The notes under the pieces were generated by a model. The model ran no database searches. It was given only the letters and a program-made list of their open reading frames with translations, and was not told the origin of the DNA. Below, one piece after another: positions 23,500 through 34,414 of a DNA stretch of 64,000 bases (positions are counted from its first letter, which is position 1; each line of letters begins with the position of its first letter). A program made the translations under genes and the position numbers. Where the stretch lies: positions 248,001-312,000 of the forward strand of contig JAADJZ010000037.1 in the NCBI GenBank assembly GCA_011032825.1, read 5' to 3'. The DNA comes from Massariosphaeria phaeospora. Taxonomy: Eukaryota > Ascomycota > Dothideomycetes > Pleosporales.

Positions 23500-26400
23500 G
23501 CTTATAATAGTACAAAGTAGCTCTTTTAACGCTATGCCTTGCGATAGTAAAATAATATATTATTTTTTTTAAAAAAGTTCGTAACTTAGAAAATTTTAAA
23601 TTCTTTGAAGATCTTAATGCTAACTATGCGTTAAGTAGCAAAGTAAAACGTGTTAACTATTTTCTTTCTAAAGGCACATCGCTTAGAGTGCGTTTTTTAT
23701 TTTTTTTGCTACAAATATTCTTTTTTTTTTAAAAATTGTTAAGTGCATTTGCACTTATATTCGGCTTAGGTTTTTAAAAGTTCTTATTGTTTAAGTATTT
23801 TTTCTATTTAACGAGGTACTTTTAGGTGCTAACTAAAGATTTTCTTTTATTAAGTACTTTTTTAACGTAGTACACGTTGTTTTTAAAAGTGCGCAAAGTA
23901 TCTACTAAAAGCCCGCTTTAAAAGAGTATTAACTTTTTTTAATTATAAAGTTTCAACAGGAATACGTAAAAGACTAGATAAATACTTTTTAGTTTAAAAA
24001 AGTCTACTTAGTACGCGTTAGTGCTAATCTAGTTTACAATAGTGCCTAGCTCTACGTACTTCTAGTTAAGCTTTTTCTTTAGCCTAGTAGATTTCATGTA
24101 GCAGTTTAAAATTAGCATTTAGTTACTTTGCTTTAGCAAAATGTGCTTTCTACGCTTGTTAAAATACTTTTTTTAATAAGCGTTTGCAGCTTTAATCTTG
24201 CGCTAGTATTTAGCTTAAAAAGTAATTATGTAGACTACTATGCTTGTTTCTATAAACAACTATTTGTTACTAAAAAGCATTTTAAGCTAATCTAAAGCCT
24301 TTAAAAACGCTTTGTAGTACGCTACAAAAAAAGTAATTTTTGTAGTTACGTATTAGCTATTGTTGTATGCAAACTTCGCTACTAGCAGCTACATAGTCTA
24401 ATTGTTCTATTCAAAGCAACAGTAACATCGAAAGTACTATTCTAGCGTTTAATTTTGTTTTTTAGTTTAACTATTTGTTTAAGAGTAATAAGTAGAAAAG
24501 AGAACGCTTATTAAGCTAAAATAGTAGCAGAAGCTGTCCTAGAACTTTGAGTTTATAATAAAACTTTAGTTTAAAATAACGTTCTTTAAAACGCCGTAAA
24601 GTTTTACAATTTTCTTTATTTAAACTATTGCAAAGTTTTTTGCTGTCTAGTTAGCGCAAGCTAAAATATAGTAAGCTATTTTAGTTAAGTAGTTTACTAC
24701 AACAAGAATAAAGTTGTATACTTGCTTTATATACTTTAATAGTAAAAGTTTTGTAATAAAGTCTATTGTAACATTACACTACGAGCTATTAAGCGCTAGC
24801 AAAAGTATAAAAAGTTTATAAAAGCTGTGTCTAGCTGCTACTAATTTGCAACATTTCAAACAGTTGTTGCAGTACTTTTTAACGTTTTTTCTTATGCTTT
24901 TCTACTCGTATCGGCGTTTAACTTTCTCTAAAGTTTTTTTAACGCCGAAGTAGCTAGCTATTAAGCTATTATAACATTTCTAGAAAGCTTTTGCTTTTTC
25001 TTTTATTGTATTAAAGTAGATTTTATTTAACTGCTTTGTTATAGCTAGTTTTAGTTTATTCTAGGCTACTATAGGCTCTACTAGTTTAAACTCGTTTTTT
25101 AAGTTAAAGTCTAAGTTTAAGTCTAAAGAGTTTGCAAAATTGCTTACTAAATTACTTAAAAGAACTTTATTCTTTAAGAGCTTAAGCTAGAGTGCTTAAG
25201 TTAGTTTTTTTCTAATGTGCATTTTCAAGTTCGAAGCTTTTATTTTCTTTAAAAAAGTTAGCAAGCTTAGTTTTTTTGCAAGTTAGCTAGCTAATTTTGT
25301 AATTGCTGCTACTAAAGCGGGCTTACTATAAACACTACGAGTTATTAAAGCTTGTAATAAATCTACGTAGATTTTATTGCTTTTCTGCGCAAAAGCATAA
25401 GCTTTCTTTATGTAGTCTAGTTGTTAAAAGAAGCTATTAGCTAGATTTGTTTTTTTAGGTTGATAAATTATAACGAAGTTGTACTCTATTAACCTTTTGT
25501 AAGCGCGAACTTAATAATAATTTAGAGTTTTTGTTTTTATAAACTATCGTAGGTTATTGTAGTCTATATAGAGATTAAATAGAATACTTAAAAAAAAATA
25601 GCTAAAGTGTAACAAACTTTTGTTAATTGCTAACAACTTTTTATTATAAGTATTGTAATTGTACTTTGCCTTGTCTATTTTTTGCAAGAAAAAACCAATT
25701 AAGCGCTAATGCGCACTTTTTTTGCTATTTTTACCGTTAGGGACTTTCTAGCTTAGAATTCTACTAATAGCGCTTTTAGAAACGTTAGTTTCGAGCTTTG
25801 TAAGCTATTCTACTTTATAATAAGCTAGAATAGAAATATCGAAAAAAGCACTTTTAAGTTTTCTAAACGCTTTCTTAGCTTTAGTTCTAAAGTTAATTTG
25901 CTAGCTTTTTTCTTTTCTTTAAGCGTGCTCGCTTCGGGCTGCTTCTAGCTTTTTCTAAGTTAGTTTAGTTAATAGTAGAGCAAGCTTAAAGAACTTAGTA
26001 ATAAAGCGCTAATAATAGTTTATAAAGCTTATAAATACTTAAATATCTTAAACTATGTTTAGCATTAGCTACTTCTAAATCGTTCTAATTTGTTTTAGGT
26101 TTATTTTAACTTTTTCTAAGTATACAATGTAACTTAGGTACTTTGTTTGCCGTATGTGCTACTCGCACTTACTAAGCTTTAAGTATAGCTTTGCTTTACT
26201 TAAACGTTAGAAAACTTTTTTAACTTAGCTTACATAAGCTTCTTTTGTATTAGAAAATACTAGAATATCTTTAAAGTACACAATGCAAGTTACGTTAACT
26301 AACTTAGTAAAAGCTTAGTTAATGTAAGCTTAAAATGCTGTAAAAGCATTTGTAAAACTAAATAGCATAACAAAGTACTTAAAATAACTATATCAAGTTC

Positions 26401-27000
26401 TAAAAGCTGTTTTCTATTTGTTTCTTTTTTTAATTTGAATTTTGTAATAGGCTTTACGGATGTTAAGCTTAGTATAGACTTTCGCCTTAGCTAACCTTTT
26501 CAAGAACTTTGCAATAAAAAGTAGAAAATAACGATTTTTAATTGTAATTTTGTTAAGGCCTCGATAGTTAACGCAAAGTTTTAAAGTACTATTTTTTTTT
26601 TCGCAAAGAAAATTAGCGCAGTAGCTAAAGACTTTAAGCGCTTTATTTATTATTTATTAAAGTACTTGTCTACGTATTTGCAAAAATGCTTTAATTTTGC
26701 TATTAACATGTTGTACAAAAGTTAATGCAAAAAAGTTGTACTAAGCTAAAGTTTAATCGCGAGATTTTACTTTTTATAAGACGCTATTACTAACGAGCTA
26801 TTAAAGCTCGCTACGTTTTAGTACTTCTAATATTTAAGTTGCAAACTAGAGTTTTGCTTCTTTTAGTTGCTTGCTTTAGAAAGTGCACTAATTGAACAAA
26901 CATAAAGCTTTGCATTAGAACTATTTAAAGTTTAAACAAACTTTGCTGCGTTTTTTATAGCTACTTTAGCATAGTTTAGTTTATTTAGGTTCTTTATGCT
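23500..27000 (-). pseudogene. Pol relic of Gypsy copy 2: RT, RNase H, integrase
   Basis: Minus-strand motifs, in element order. RT catalytic block YFKDILVFS at 26,252-26,278 (first Asp lost). RNase H: LETNVSK near 25,790-25,810 (family TDASD) and YNTYNKKLLAI near 25,620-25,660. Integrase: GVKKTLEKVKRRY near 24,920-24,960 and a two-Cys part of the zinc-binding region, then ILVVVNYLIK near 24,680-24,710 (Asp to Asn) and TNS-TKKQN-TLEQY near 24,440-24,485 (catalytic Glu to Lys). The order and spacing fit Ty3/Gypsy Pol. All active sites are damaged. No chromodomain was recognised downstream. Confidence 0.88.
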
Positions 27001-27054
27001 CCTAAAGAGCATGCAGCAACGCGAATAGTTTAACTTTAGCTAAAACTAATCTAT

Positions 27055-27369
27055 TCAAGAAAGTCTAAGATACATCGAAAGCTTTTTAAAATTAGCTACT
27101 ACAAAAAAGATTCTATAAGTTTGTACTTTGCTTTTAGAGTTTGTAATGCGAACTTTTGCTACAGTACAACTATAAATAGTGTAACTCGATCTACTTAGCA
27201 ATATAAAAAAAATATTAGAAATTAGTTTAAGTACTAGATTCTGTTTTTTCGCTACGACAACTAAACGAACATTAAAATAAGCTCTACTATCTACGATTGC
27301 TTTTAAGTTTTTTAAACTCTTAATCTTTGCTAACGCAGTAAGAAACGTTAAGTTCTTGCTCGTTAGCAT
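27055..27369 (-). pseudogene. Aspartic protease fragment of Gypsy copy 2
   Basis: A 104-residue open stretch between the zinc knuckle and RT. It carries AIVDSRAYFNV at about 27,265-27,297, which corresponds to the retropepsin active site D-S-G-A; the Gly is Arg here. Position and motif identify it as the processing protease of the Gag-Pol polyprotein. The start Met is internal to the old frame. Confidence 0.8.
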
Positions 27370-27431
27370 TTTACAAAAAGTGCCTACTTTCTTTAACTAT
27401 AACAAGTTAATATAGGCTACAAAGTAAAAAG

Positions 27432-27662
27432 CTAATTCTTTAAGCTTTTGCTTTTTTCTTTTCTTTTTTCAAAGTAAGCGTTTTTCTTTGCTTTGTTAGA
27501 GCAAGTAGAAACGAAATAGCCTAGTTTGTTACATGCGTAGCAAACTAGCTCGTTAAAGCTTTTATTTTTTTTGTTATTACTTTTTTTAAGCTTAAAGCAG
27601 CTGTTGCGTTTCTTTTTGTGCTGTTTGGCATTAGAATAAGTTAATTCATGTTCTGTTAGCAA
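27432..27662 (-). pseudogene. Gag C-terminal fragment with decayed zinc knuckle (copy 2)
   Basis: A 76-residue open stretch. The knuckle at 27,501-27,542 reads C41-x2-C44-x4-Y49-x4-C54, so only the His is lost (to Tyr). It is better preserved than the copy 1 counterpart. It is part of the Gag frame that once started near 28,600. Confidence 0.85.
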
Positions 27663-28748
27663 CGCGGCTTGCTTTTTGTTCTTTTTAGTTTTTTTTTAGA
27701 TTTTACTATTCTGTTAAAAGTTACGATAGATCTAATTAGCTTTTTGCTTTACTTAGTAGAAAGTAGTGCAACTCTATAGCGAAAAGTAACGTAGTTGCTT
27801 TTTTACTTCTTTAAAAAGTGCCGCGGTAAAGTTCGCTGCTATGCTAAATAAGCTTATTTAGTTAATCTTAGTCTAAAGAAGTTAAAAAAGTAGAAGTAAA
27901 TTAGAAAAAGTTTAAAATAGCTTTTAACGTAAAGCTTTAATAGAATTGTATACTTACTACTTACGTTTCTCGAAAGTACCTAAATTACTTAACATTTGTT
28001 CTTTAAGCAATGCCTAAGTAGAAAACTATAAAGAAAATCGTATTTTTTTATAAATCTTATAGGTTTTTTAGAGCGTACAAAAGTTTTTAGTAACGTACGT
28101 TAACTTAAAAAAAACTTTTTAAAATTTGCTAAAAAAGTCGAAGCTTTTTGTGTAGTAAACTTTGCAATCGCAAACCTATTAGTTGTAGTCTACGCGATTT
28201 TTCTTTGAATAGCAGTGCGATAGCTTAGAGCGAAGCAAACTAACTTAGTTAAAAATAGTTTAAGCAGGTGCTAGCACGACTAGTTGCCTAATAGCCTTAG
28301 TAAGCGCTATTTTGTTTTCGTTCTAGTATAGAGCTTTTAACGCTTTAAAGCAAATAAGTTTTGTACAAATCTACTTATTCTGCTACTAAGTCTTTAGCTT
28401 GTTAAAAGCTCGCTTTATAGAGAAGTTCAATAGTGCGTTGTTATTTTTATCGTTTGAAAGTAAAGTGTTGAGATTTTCTTTGAAGCGAACTAGGTTATTC
28501 TAGCCTAGTTTAGCGCTAGAAGCGCAACTACGCTTTAAAACGTTAGCACTATTACTAATCTAAACTTCTTTATTAGCATTTTTATTCTATTTGGTTTTAT
28601 CTACGACTAGAGGTTAGAAAGTGCTTAGTTGCACAATAGAACTTTTATCTAGGTGTCTTAGAAGCAACGTAGTTTAATTGTTAAATAAATCAAACATTGT
28701 AAACGAAGTAATCGATTTATTAAAAGTATTTTAATAGAGTAATTTAAA

Positions 28749-28969
28749 TGTAAGACTGCGTTTAATCGTAGGTTTAATAACACTTAAAATAGATTAATAG
28801 TATAGTAATAAAAATAGTATATTCGTGTAAAAGAAACGAATTGCTGTTTTAGTAGCAATTCGATGCGAAGTACCTTTAAAAGCTTTGCAAAAAACTAGTT
28901 TAGCCCGTTATAGCCTACAGTAGCTATTAATCGAAAAAAAACAAATACGTAAAGCTACTCGGCTTTACA
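28749..28969 (-). repeat. Right LTR of Gypsy copy 2 (element 5' LTR)
   Basis: 221 bp, TGTAAGACTGCG to GGCTTTACA, followed by the target duplication GTACT. The element would have been transcribed leftwards from here. Confidence 0.95.
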
Positions 28970-29205
28970 GTACTAGCTTAAAAAGCAATATAATAAGCTA
29001 ATTCGTTGTAGTTTTAGTAGAGTTTTAGCGCAAGTAGCTTACTTACTTGTATAGCCTACTCGCTCGTAGAGTACGTTAACAAAACTTTTTAAATTAGTAA
29101 AACTACTTTCAAGCAACGCAAAGCGTTAAATATTTTCTCTACTATTATTACAAATGTTGGCTTTGTTAACTTATATTTTTACTAGTACGTTTACTATATA
29201 CTCGA

Positions 29206-29575
29206 CGTTAACATTATAGCTAGTGCAGTAGTTAATAGAGTAGTAAATAAATATAAGTTGAGTTAAAGTTAAGTTAGCTTACGTAAAACTCTAGTGCTAA
29301 CTTAACTTATACCTACGCTAAAACGTTTTAGCGTAGGTATAGATTGAGTTAGCACAAACCTCTACAATTTTATATTTTAATATATTTTTTTTTTATAATT
29401 ATAACAGCTAGTTATAACAAGTTTATTAACTTAAAAGTAATACCTATAACTTAACTTTAACCTACGCTTTAATTACTCTAACTTAATTTTAACTCTAAGT
29501 CTGTGCGACTCTAACTTAACTTATACTCAACGATAGGTACTCTCTACCTATTCGCTAGCGTAGTAGTTAATTTCT
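29206..29575. repeat. Non-autonomous inverted-repeat element(s), joined ends
   Basis: Holds several copies, in both orientations, of a motif like GTATAAGTTGAGTTAG. It centres on a perfect 32-bp palindrome at 29,309-29,340 (half ATACCTACGCTAAAAC), extending with mismatches to about 29,294-29,354. The right part matches 9,248-9,310. It resembles two MITE-like ends meeting head to head. No coding capacity. Confidence 0.6.
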
Positions 29576-29745
29576 TTCTCTACTATAAAATCTTAGGTAG
29601 CAAAAGTATCTAGCGTATTCTTTGCGCGTTAGCGTAGCTTTTGCTGCAAATTCTTTTTTGCTTGCTCTCTTCGCAAGCTTTCGGCAGAAAGCAGCTAGCT
29701 GTTATAACCTACGGTGCGTAGAGAGCTAATTATCGTTGTTTAGCG

Positions 29746-30256
29746 CTAACAGAGAGTATTGATCTTGTTGTAAATATTTTTATTTTCAACCTCTAAACTA
29801 ACGTCGATAGTTTTACTAGATCGCTTTTCTGACATTATATACTTAGACGCTGCTAAGGCTTTTTTGCTTAACAACTTTGTAAGCATAAAGCGCTGCCTAG
29901 CAGCAAGTTTCTCTAGGTGCGCAAGCTCCGCTCGTTTCTGCTCCAAATCCACAGCCAATCTACCTCGCGATGGCCTCACAAACGGATTCTGCGATGGCTT
30001 AGCAGTTGGCCTACCAAGGTTACCTAGCGCAGCTATAGCAAACGCCAGGCGTCTCTAGATTGGCGGCGGGACTAGTATGGATTTAGACCTACTGCGTCCG
30101 CCGCAACGCGCAGCACCACCTCAAGAAGAACCAATAGGCGTACGCTCTTTAAAGAGAGTAATGCCTTTAGTAGCGCGAGTGGATTTTCTGGTGCCTACAG
30201 CAGCGCCAGCTGTACGAGTTAGGCAGGCGGCGTTCTTCGTGCCTTTTTTAGGTGGC
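29746..30256 (-). pseudogene. Broken ORF of unknown function at the compartment border
   Basis: The minus frame starts at 30,256 with MPPKKGTKNAACLTR, a Lys/Arg/Thr/Ala-rich basic start. It is interrupted by TGA (about 30,122) and TAG (about 30,057), each one transition from a CGA or CAG codon. It continues as a charged helical segment (VDLEQKRAELAHLEKLAARQ, about 29,880-29,940) to a stop at 29,746. GC content falls sharply along the frame, so the compartment edge runs through it. The basic start followed by a coiled segment would fit a DNA-associated or transposon-linked protein, but I recognise no family. Confidence 0.4.
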
Positions 30257-30560
30257 ATTTCTAGGTGACGATAGTCTGCAAAACGGTGTAGTACTCGAAA
30301 TCTCTGCGGAAAACACTAGAAAATTAGTACGTATAGGCGCCTATACCAAACTCTACGGCCTCAACTTACTAAACGACGTCCCTCTCCCATACGGCGGATA
30401 CACAGGTCAAATGGATGGCTGTCTTGATTTCTATGAGGATTTAGGCGTGCGCGTTGACGCGCGCGCATCCGCCAAGAATTCGCGTAATTTTGCACACGAC
30501 AAATCTCTCTTTGAGACCGCGGAAAGAAAGCGCAACCACCACAATTATCCTCTTAGTGTG
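30252..30560 (+). pseudogene. Unknown protein-like fragment, also present at 17,025-17,215
   Basis: The plus frame from 30,252 reads like real coding sequence for about 100 residues (VLEISAENTRKLVRIGAYTK near 30,285-30,345, then LDFYEDLGVRV near 30,420-30,455). The longer frame to 30,983 is antisense to a patatin exon, so only the first part is credible. The repeat match to 17,025-17,215 shows it is a dispersed sequence. Its function is unrecognised; it may be part of a transposon or of a duplicated host gene. Confidence 0.35.
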
Positions 30561-30623
30561 CCGGGAAGCCGGAGGCACAGTGGACTAGAAAGCCTCAAGC
30601 CTCGCAGTGCTGCAGTCGTTCAC

Positions 30624-30815
30624 CTACCCGCCCGTGCTTGTGCCACCGATGAGGTCGAACACATCGTACGGCTTGACTCGAGCAAGACCGTCGCTCTGGC
30701 GTTGGTGGTTCAGCCGCGCCATGAGGCCCGTGAGAATGTAGAGGGACAACAGTCCGCGCACGCCGCCGCCATCGAGCGACAGCAGGCAGAGGCCGGTGGA
30801 GTCAAGCGGGGTCGG
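30624..30815 (-). pseudogene. Truncated patatin-like phospholipase, first exon only
   Basis: The minus strand shows the patatin N-terminal block: DSTGLCLLSLDGGGVRGL with the oxyanion-hole GGGVRG (about 30,750-30,770), then YDVFDLIGGTSTGG with the nucleophile motif G-T-S-T-G at the end (30,624-30,645). Family members hydrolyse lipid acyl esters with a Ser/Asp pair. Right after GTSTGG the sequence is G|GTAGGTGA, a possible intron donor. No later exon with the catalytic Asp follows; a dispersed repeat starts at about 30,500 instead. The open frame extends upstream to 31,166, but that part looks non-homologous. This is a gene fragment cut by rearrangement. Confidence 0.75.
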
Positions 30816-31353
30816 GTTTGCCGCCGTGCTGGGTCGCGAGGCGCGTCGCCATCGAGATTTCTGGTGATGGACTACGCTATGATGGTCGTGCGGTATGCAA
30901 GGACAGATCAACGTCGGACGAACAGGGCGCATCCATGGCGGGCGAGCGTTCTCCTGCAGGCTGATCGAGAAGCTGAGAGCTGAGAGCTGCGAGCTGACAG
31001 CGGAGCGCTGAGGGGGAAGCGCTGTGCAGAGAGGGCGATGGCGGGTGGGGCGCTGCAGATCGTGCCCATCCAGCGGCGGCCTCGCGTGCTGCTGTCCCAA
31101 TCGCCCACACCCCGTTGGTGAGGTACATGGACACTGAGGATTGTTTGGTCTAGCAATGTCAGGCAAAATTATTGCACTGCGTTACATTGGCGAAATTCAA
31201 GCGCTGCAGTGTTCTAACAATGGCTTGTCAGCAATGAGCAATGCTTCCTCCAAAAGTGCTGTCGCGCACTTGCCGCTCTTTCGCTTACTCGTTCCCTCCC
31301 TCTCCCGCATTCTCCTTCCCTGGCTCTTCCACCAACATCGTTGCGAGTGCAAA

Positions 31354-33000
31354 ATGGACAGAGCCAGTGCTGTGCTCTCTGAGGGTCTCGACCCAGCTGA
31401 AGCTAAAACCTTGGTCGCTCTATCTAAGTCTGGCAAGATCCCCTACACTACCTTGTGGCACCGCGCACATGGGCGACCCTCGTACAGGACAAGGCGAGAG
31501 GCCAACAGTATCTTACACCCTCAGAAGAGGAAGCTCTTGTCCAGTACTTGCTGCGCATGTCTGAAAACGGCTTTCCCATCCCGGTCAAGTATCTGCGTTC
31601 ATTAGCCCATGTCATCGCATGCCAGCGCGCTTCCATCTTCCAAGCGCCTGCAGTAAGCCAAACGATCCGCCCTCCTGGCAAGAACTGGCCGCAAGCCTTC
31701 TATAAACGCCACTTTGAGCTCAAGCTAAAGCGGGTAAAGGCGTTGGGATGGAACTGTCATGATCACAACATCCACGAAAAGGTATTGCACTGGTTCAACA
31801 TTGTCGAGAGGGAACTACACAGAGCGAACATCGAGCTCGAAAACGTGTATAACATGGATGTAGCAGGCGTTATGTTGAGCATGCTTGGCTTGCTCAAGGT
31901 TCTCGTAGGTAGAGATGATCTGCACGCTTATAGAGGCGCAGGCGTCAAGCGGACAATGGTCACCGCAATCGAATGCATCTCCGCCGACGGTAGGTCCTTG
32001 CATCCACTAATCATCTGGCCAGCGGCCACTCTTCGAAGCACGTGGACGACGTACCCCGCTCTGGGGTGGCACTTTGCATGCTCGCAGTCCGGAGGCTTGT
32101 GTTTGATCCCTAGAGTAGGCTGCGGGCGGACGGGAAACCCCGGCTCCTTCTGTGCGACGGTTTCGGGACGCATGAGTCGCTTGAGATCCTCAAATTTTGC
32201 TTTGAGAACGACATTATCTTGTGCCGTATATTGTCACACACCTCACGCACGCTCCAGCCGTAGGGTGTTGGACCGTTTGGCCCTTTAAAGGCCGCATACC
32301 GTGAACAGGTTGAGAGACTGTACCGAGGTGGTGCCAATACCGGTACTGTTCGCAAGCAGCATTTCACGTCGCTCTATAGTCGTGCGCGCGAGCAGGCGCT
32401 CACCCCCCGAAACATCAAGGCTGGCTGGTCAAAGACAGGTTTGTATCCGTTTGATCCGCACCGAGTCCTTAGAAACATCCAGAAACCATTAGCTGAACTC
32501 TGCCTTCCATCCAACCATGTCACAAACGCAGATTCTGAAGTACTTCGAACACCAGTGACATCGGAGGCTCTGACCGCGCTGCACAGTCTTGTTCGTCAAG
32601 ACACTCAACAGCTGGAAAGCTCAAGCCAGAAGTCGTTCGCAGAATGTGCCCTTCTCCTTGACAAAAACCGGCTTTTGTTCGAGCAGAATAGCGAGAGAAA
32701 CTGCCGCAAGTCGGTTTGGTCTACTAAGGTTGGCAAAGCAAATGTGATGAGCTATGGTGATATTGTTGAGGCTCAGGCGAAGCGAGATGCAAAGGAAGCA
32801 GCTGTACAAGAACGGAAGAGCGGGGCGAAACGCAAATGCGGCCAGTCAAAACAAGTGCTCGCTAAAAGGATACGGAAAAGTGAGGTGGATCGAGCTCGTC
32901 GAATGCCATGCAAGTCAAGTCTATGTACAGTCCGTGAACGCCGACCCCCCAGTCCCAATTCCACCTCTCCTTGTCTCAGCTTTCCACCCAAACCCATTCC
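31354..33000 (+). pseudogene. pogo/Fot-type (DDE_1) transposase relic inside the island
   Basis: Coding sequence is spread over three plus frames. MDRASAVLSEGLDPAEAKTL starts at 31,354. The second frame (31,455 to about 32,090) carries YLTPSEEEALVQ (CENP-B-type DNA-binding region), PGKNWPQAFYKRH and VYNMDVAGVM (first catalytic Asp kept, next Glu lost). The third frame (about 32,100-32,900) carries LLLCDGFGTHES (second Asp kept) and FGPLKAAYREQVERLYRGG, and ends in a Lys/Arg-rich tail. A TAG at about 32,249 and the following change remove the third Asp region, and a short deletion lies near 32,090-32,110. The decay is by indels and scattered substitutions. The C-to-T scar of the flanks is absent. 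Confidence 0.88.
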
Positions 33001-33159
33001 TCCACCGCTCAGCCCAGGACGATCGGGTTGCGCATCAGTGAGCATCCGTCCTCGTGGCCAGTCTGTATGCGCACACCGCAATGGTGGACACAGTTGGAAC
33101 AGGCACCGAAGAAGCGCGCGCTGCCGTTTTCGTGGAAGAGCTAACGGCATGTAGGCATC

Positions 33160-34414
33160 GGCCCGCTCTCATTCTGTAACACTAGCCCCCCTCTTCTTCC
33201 TTCATGTCCTCATGAACTGACCAAGCCAAGATGTACGTTACGCTCCTTTCAGCAGGTTAGCGAAGGCGGATGTCGAAAGAGTAGACGAGAGAGAGAGGCT
33301 ACACGCCAGGCCTGAATTGCATCGCACCGTGCCTACCGTTCGTAGAGGTGAATAGGCGGTTTGTCACTGCGCGTTTGCAGTGAGAGAGTTGGCAAGGGTT
33401 CCGGGTTCTAGTTCGTAAACGGCAAGTGCTTTTGGCTACTATAAACTTTGCAGCTACTACAATTCCTTTGCAATCGATTCTCGTTACTTTCGAAATCGTC
33501 CTCATTAACAAGTATAATGCCTCCAGTATTTCCAGCATGCTCGTCGCATGACGAACAATTTGCACGTATAAAAGGTGTAACTTAAAGCTAGGCAAAGTTG
33601 CGCATTATCTTGGCATCAGCGGTTACACGCCGCCCTCTTCGAGATAGCACTACAAGCTTAGGGAAAGCAGAGATTAAATAAATCAGATCTCAAAGAGACC
33701 GGCTCGGGCAGCTCGCTTACTGTCGCGGTGAGTGCAAGCAGTGCGTAGGGAATTGAGGATTGAACTGAGGTTGTATTATCTAGAAGCTACGAAGTTTTTA
33801 GGTGCGAAAGCACAGACAGCGCTAGTCCCAGATAAGCGTAGTACTCTCAACCATCTCATAGGGTAAGAGCTATAAACCGTGACACTTACAGACCAGATAT
33901 AAGTTACACGTGCGATACAAAGGGCTCTACAAGGAAAGTGACATAACGTGTTAAGTGGCCAAAACGCGCTTGAAACCTCTTATTGTGTTATTAGCATGGG
34001 GAGCTGGTTAAACTATTACGAGAGCTTCAATACTTTAGGCACTCATTGGCAAAATTTAGTGGGAATTTGCTAGCAGCTAGAAGAGAGCAGAGCCTTTTTA
34101 CAGAGGTTGACATTCTTCTTACTATACACTGAAATTGAGGCTAGCTTTCACCTATCCTTCCCTGCTTTTCGCGACCTTGCCTCAAAACTTCGCATATTCT
34201 TCGTCCTCGTAGCATTCAGTAAGACAGCAGCGACATCTCGATAGCCGAGAACGAAGCGTATAGCAGCACCCACACACCAATCTTCCTAGGGCTCGCTCTC
34301 TTCTGTAGTCCATGTTAGTATTATTGTTCAGCATCATAAAGGCACTAAGGATTAGTGCAATAATGTAGCGTTAGCTTACTTTTGATCTCCGACTAGTGGC
34401 GTCTAGCGATGCTC
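33160..34414. other. Non-coding island DNA with one dispersed repeat
   Basis: No credible gene was seen. The minus open stretch at 33,299-33,595 overlaps the repeat at 33,329-33,434 and has no recognisable domain. The rest is unique, GC-balanced sequence that includes the 3' flank of the zf-3CxxC gene. Confidence 0.5.
33329..33434 (+). repeat. Dispersed GC-rich repeat, copy 1
   Basis: Shares the order CCTACCGT / GGTGAATAGGCGG / GCGCGTTTGCAGTGAGAGAG / ACGGCAAGTGCTTT with 41,872-41,983. The other copy has an extra piece between the second and third blocks. It is not mutated like the AT-rich flanks. It may be the end of an unrecognised transposon. Confidence 0.7.

Larger units (their letters stand above)
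21511..28969 (-). mobile_element. Complete Ty3/Gypsy LTR retrotransposon, copy 2 (7,459 bp)
   Basis: Two LTRs (21,511-21,732 and 28,749-28,969) bound the element in direct orientation. GTACT is duplicated at 21,506-21,510 and 28,970-28,974, a perfect 5-bp target site duplication. LTR ends are TGTAA...TTTACA. Coding order on the minus strand is Gag, protease, RT, RNase H, integrase, the Ty3/Gypsy order (Ty1/Copia has integrase before RT). The purine-rich AGAAAAAAG just inside the left LTR (minus strand, about 21,736-21,746) could be the polypurine tract. All frames carry many stops and the element is dead. About 1.6 kb between the integrase and the 3' LTR has no recognised domain. Confidence 0.96.

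Noticed and set aside
1..29800. Ordinary AT-biased drift as the explanation for the deserts
   Set aside because: Drift would not spare GpC and ApC cytosines while erasing TpC and CpC, nor would it hit only repeats and leave a clean island between.
30252..30983. 243-residue plus-strand frame as one gene
   Set aside because: Its second half is antisense to the conserved patatin block, so only the first about 100 codons could be genuine.
30624..31166. Full 180-residue reading of the patatin frame as a gene
   Set aside because: Only the last about 60 codons match the family. The upstream part is biased GC-rich sequence that is open in several frames.
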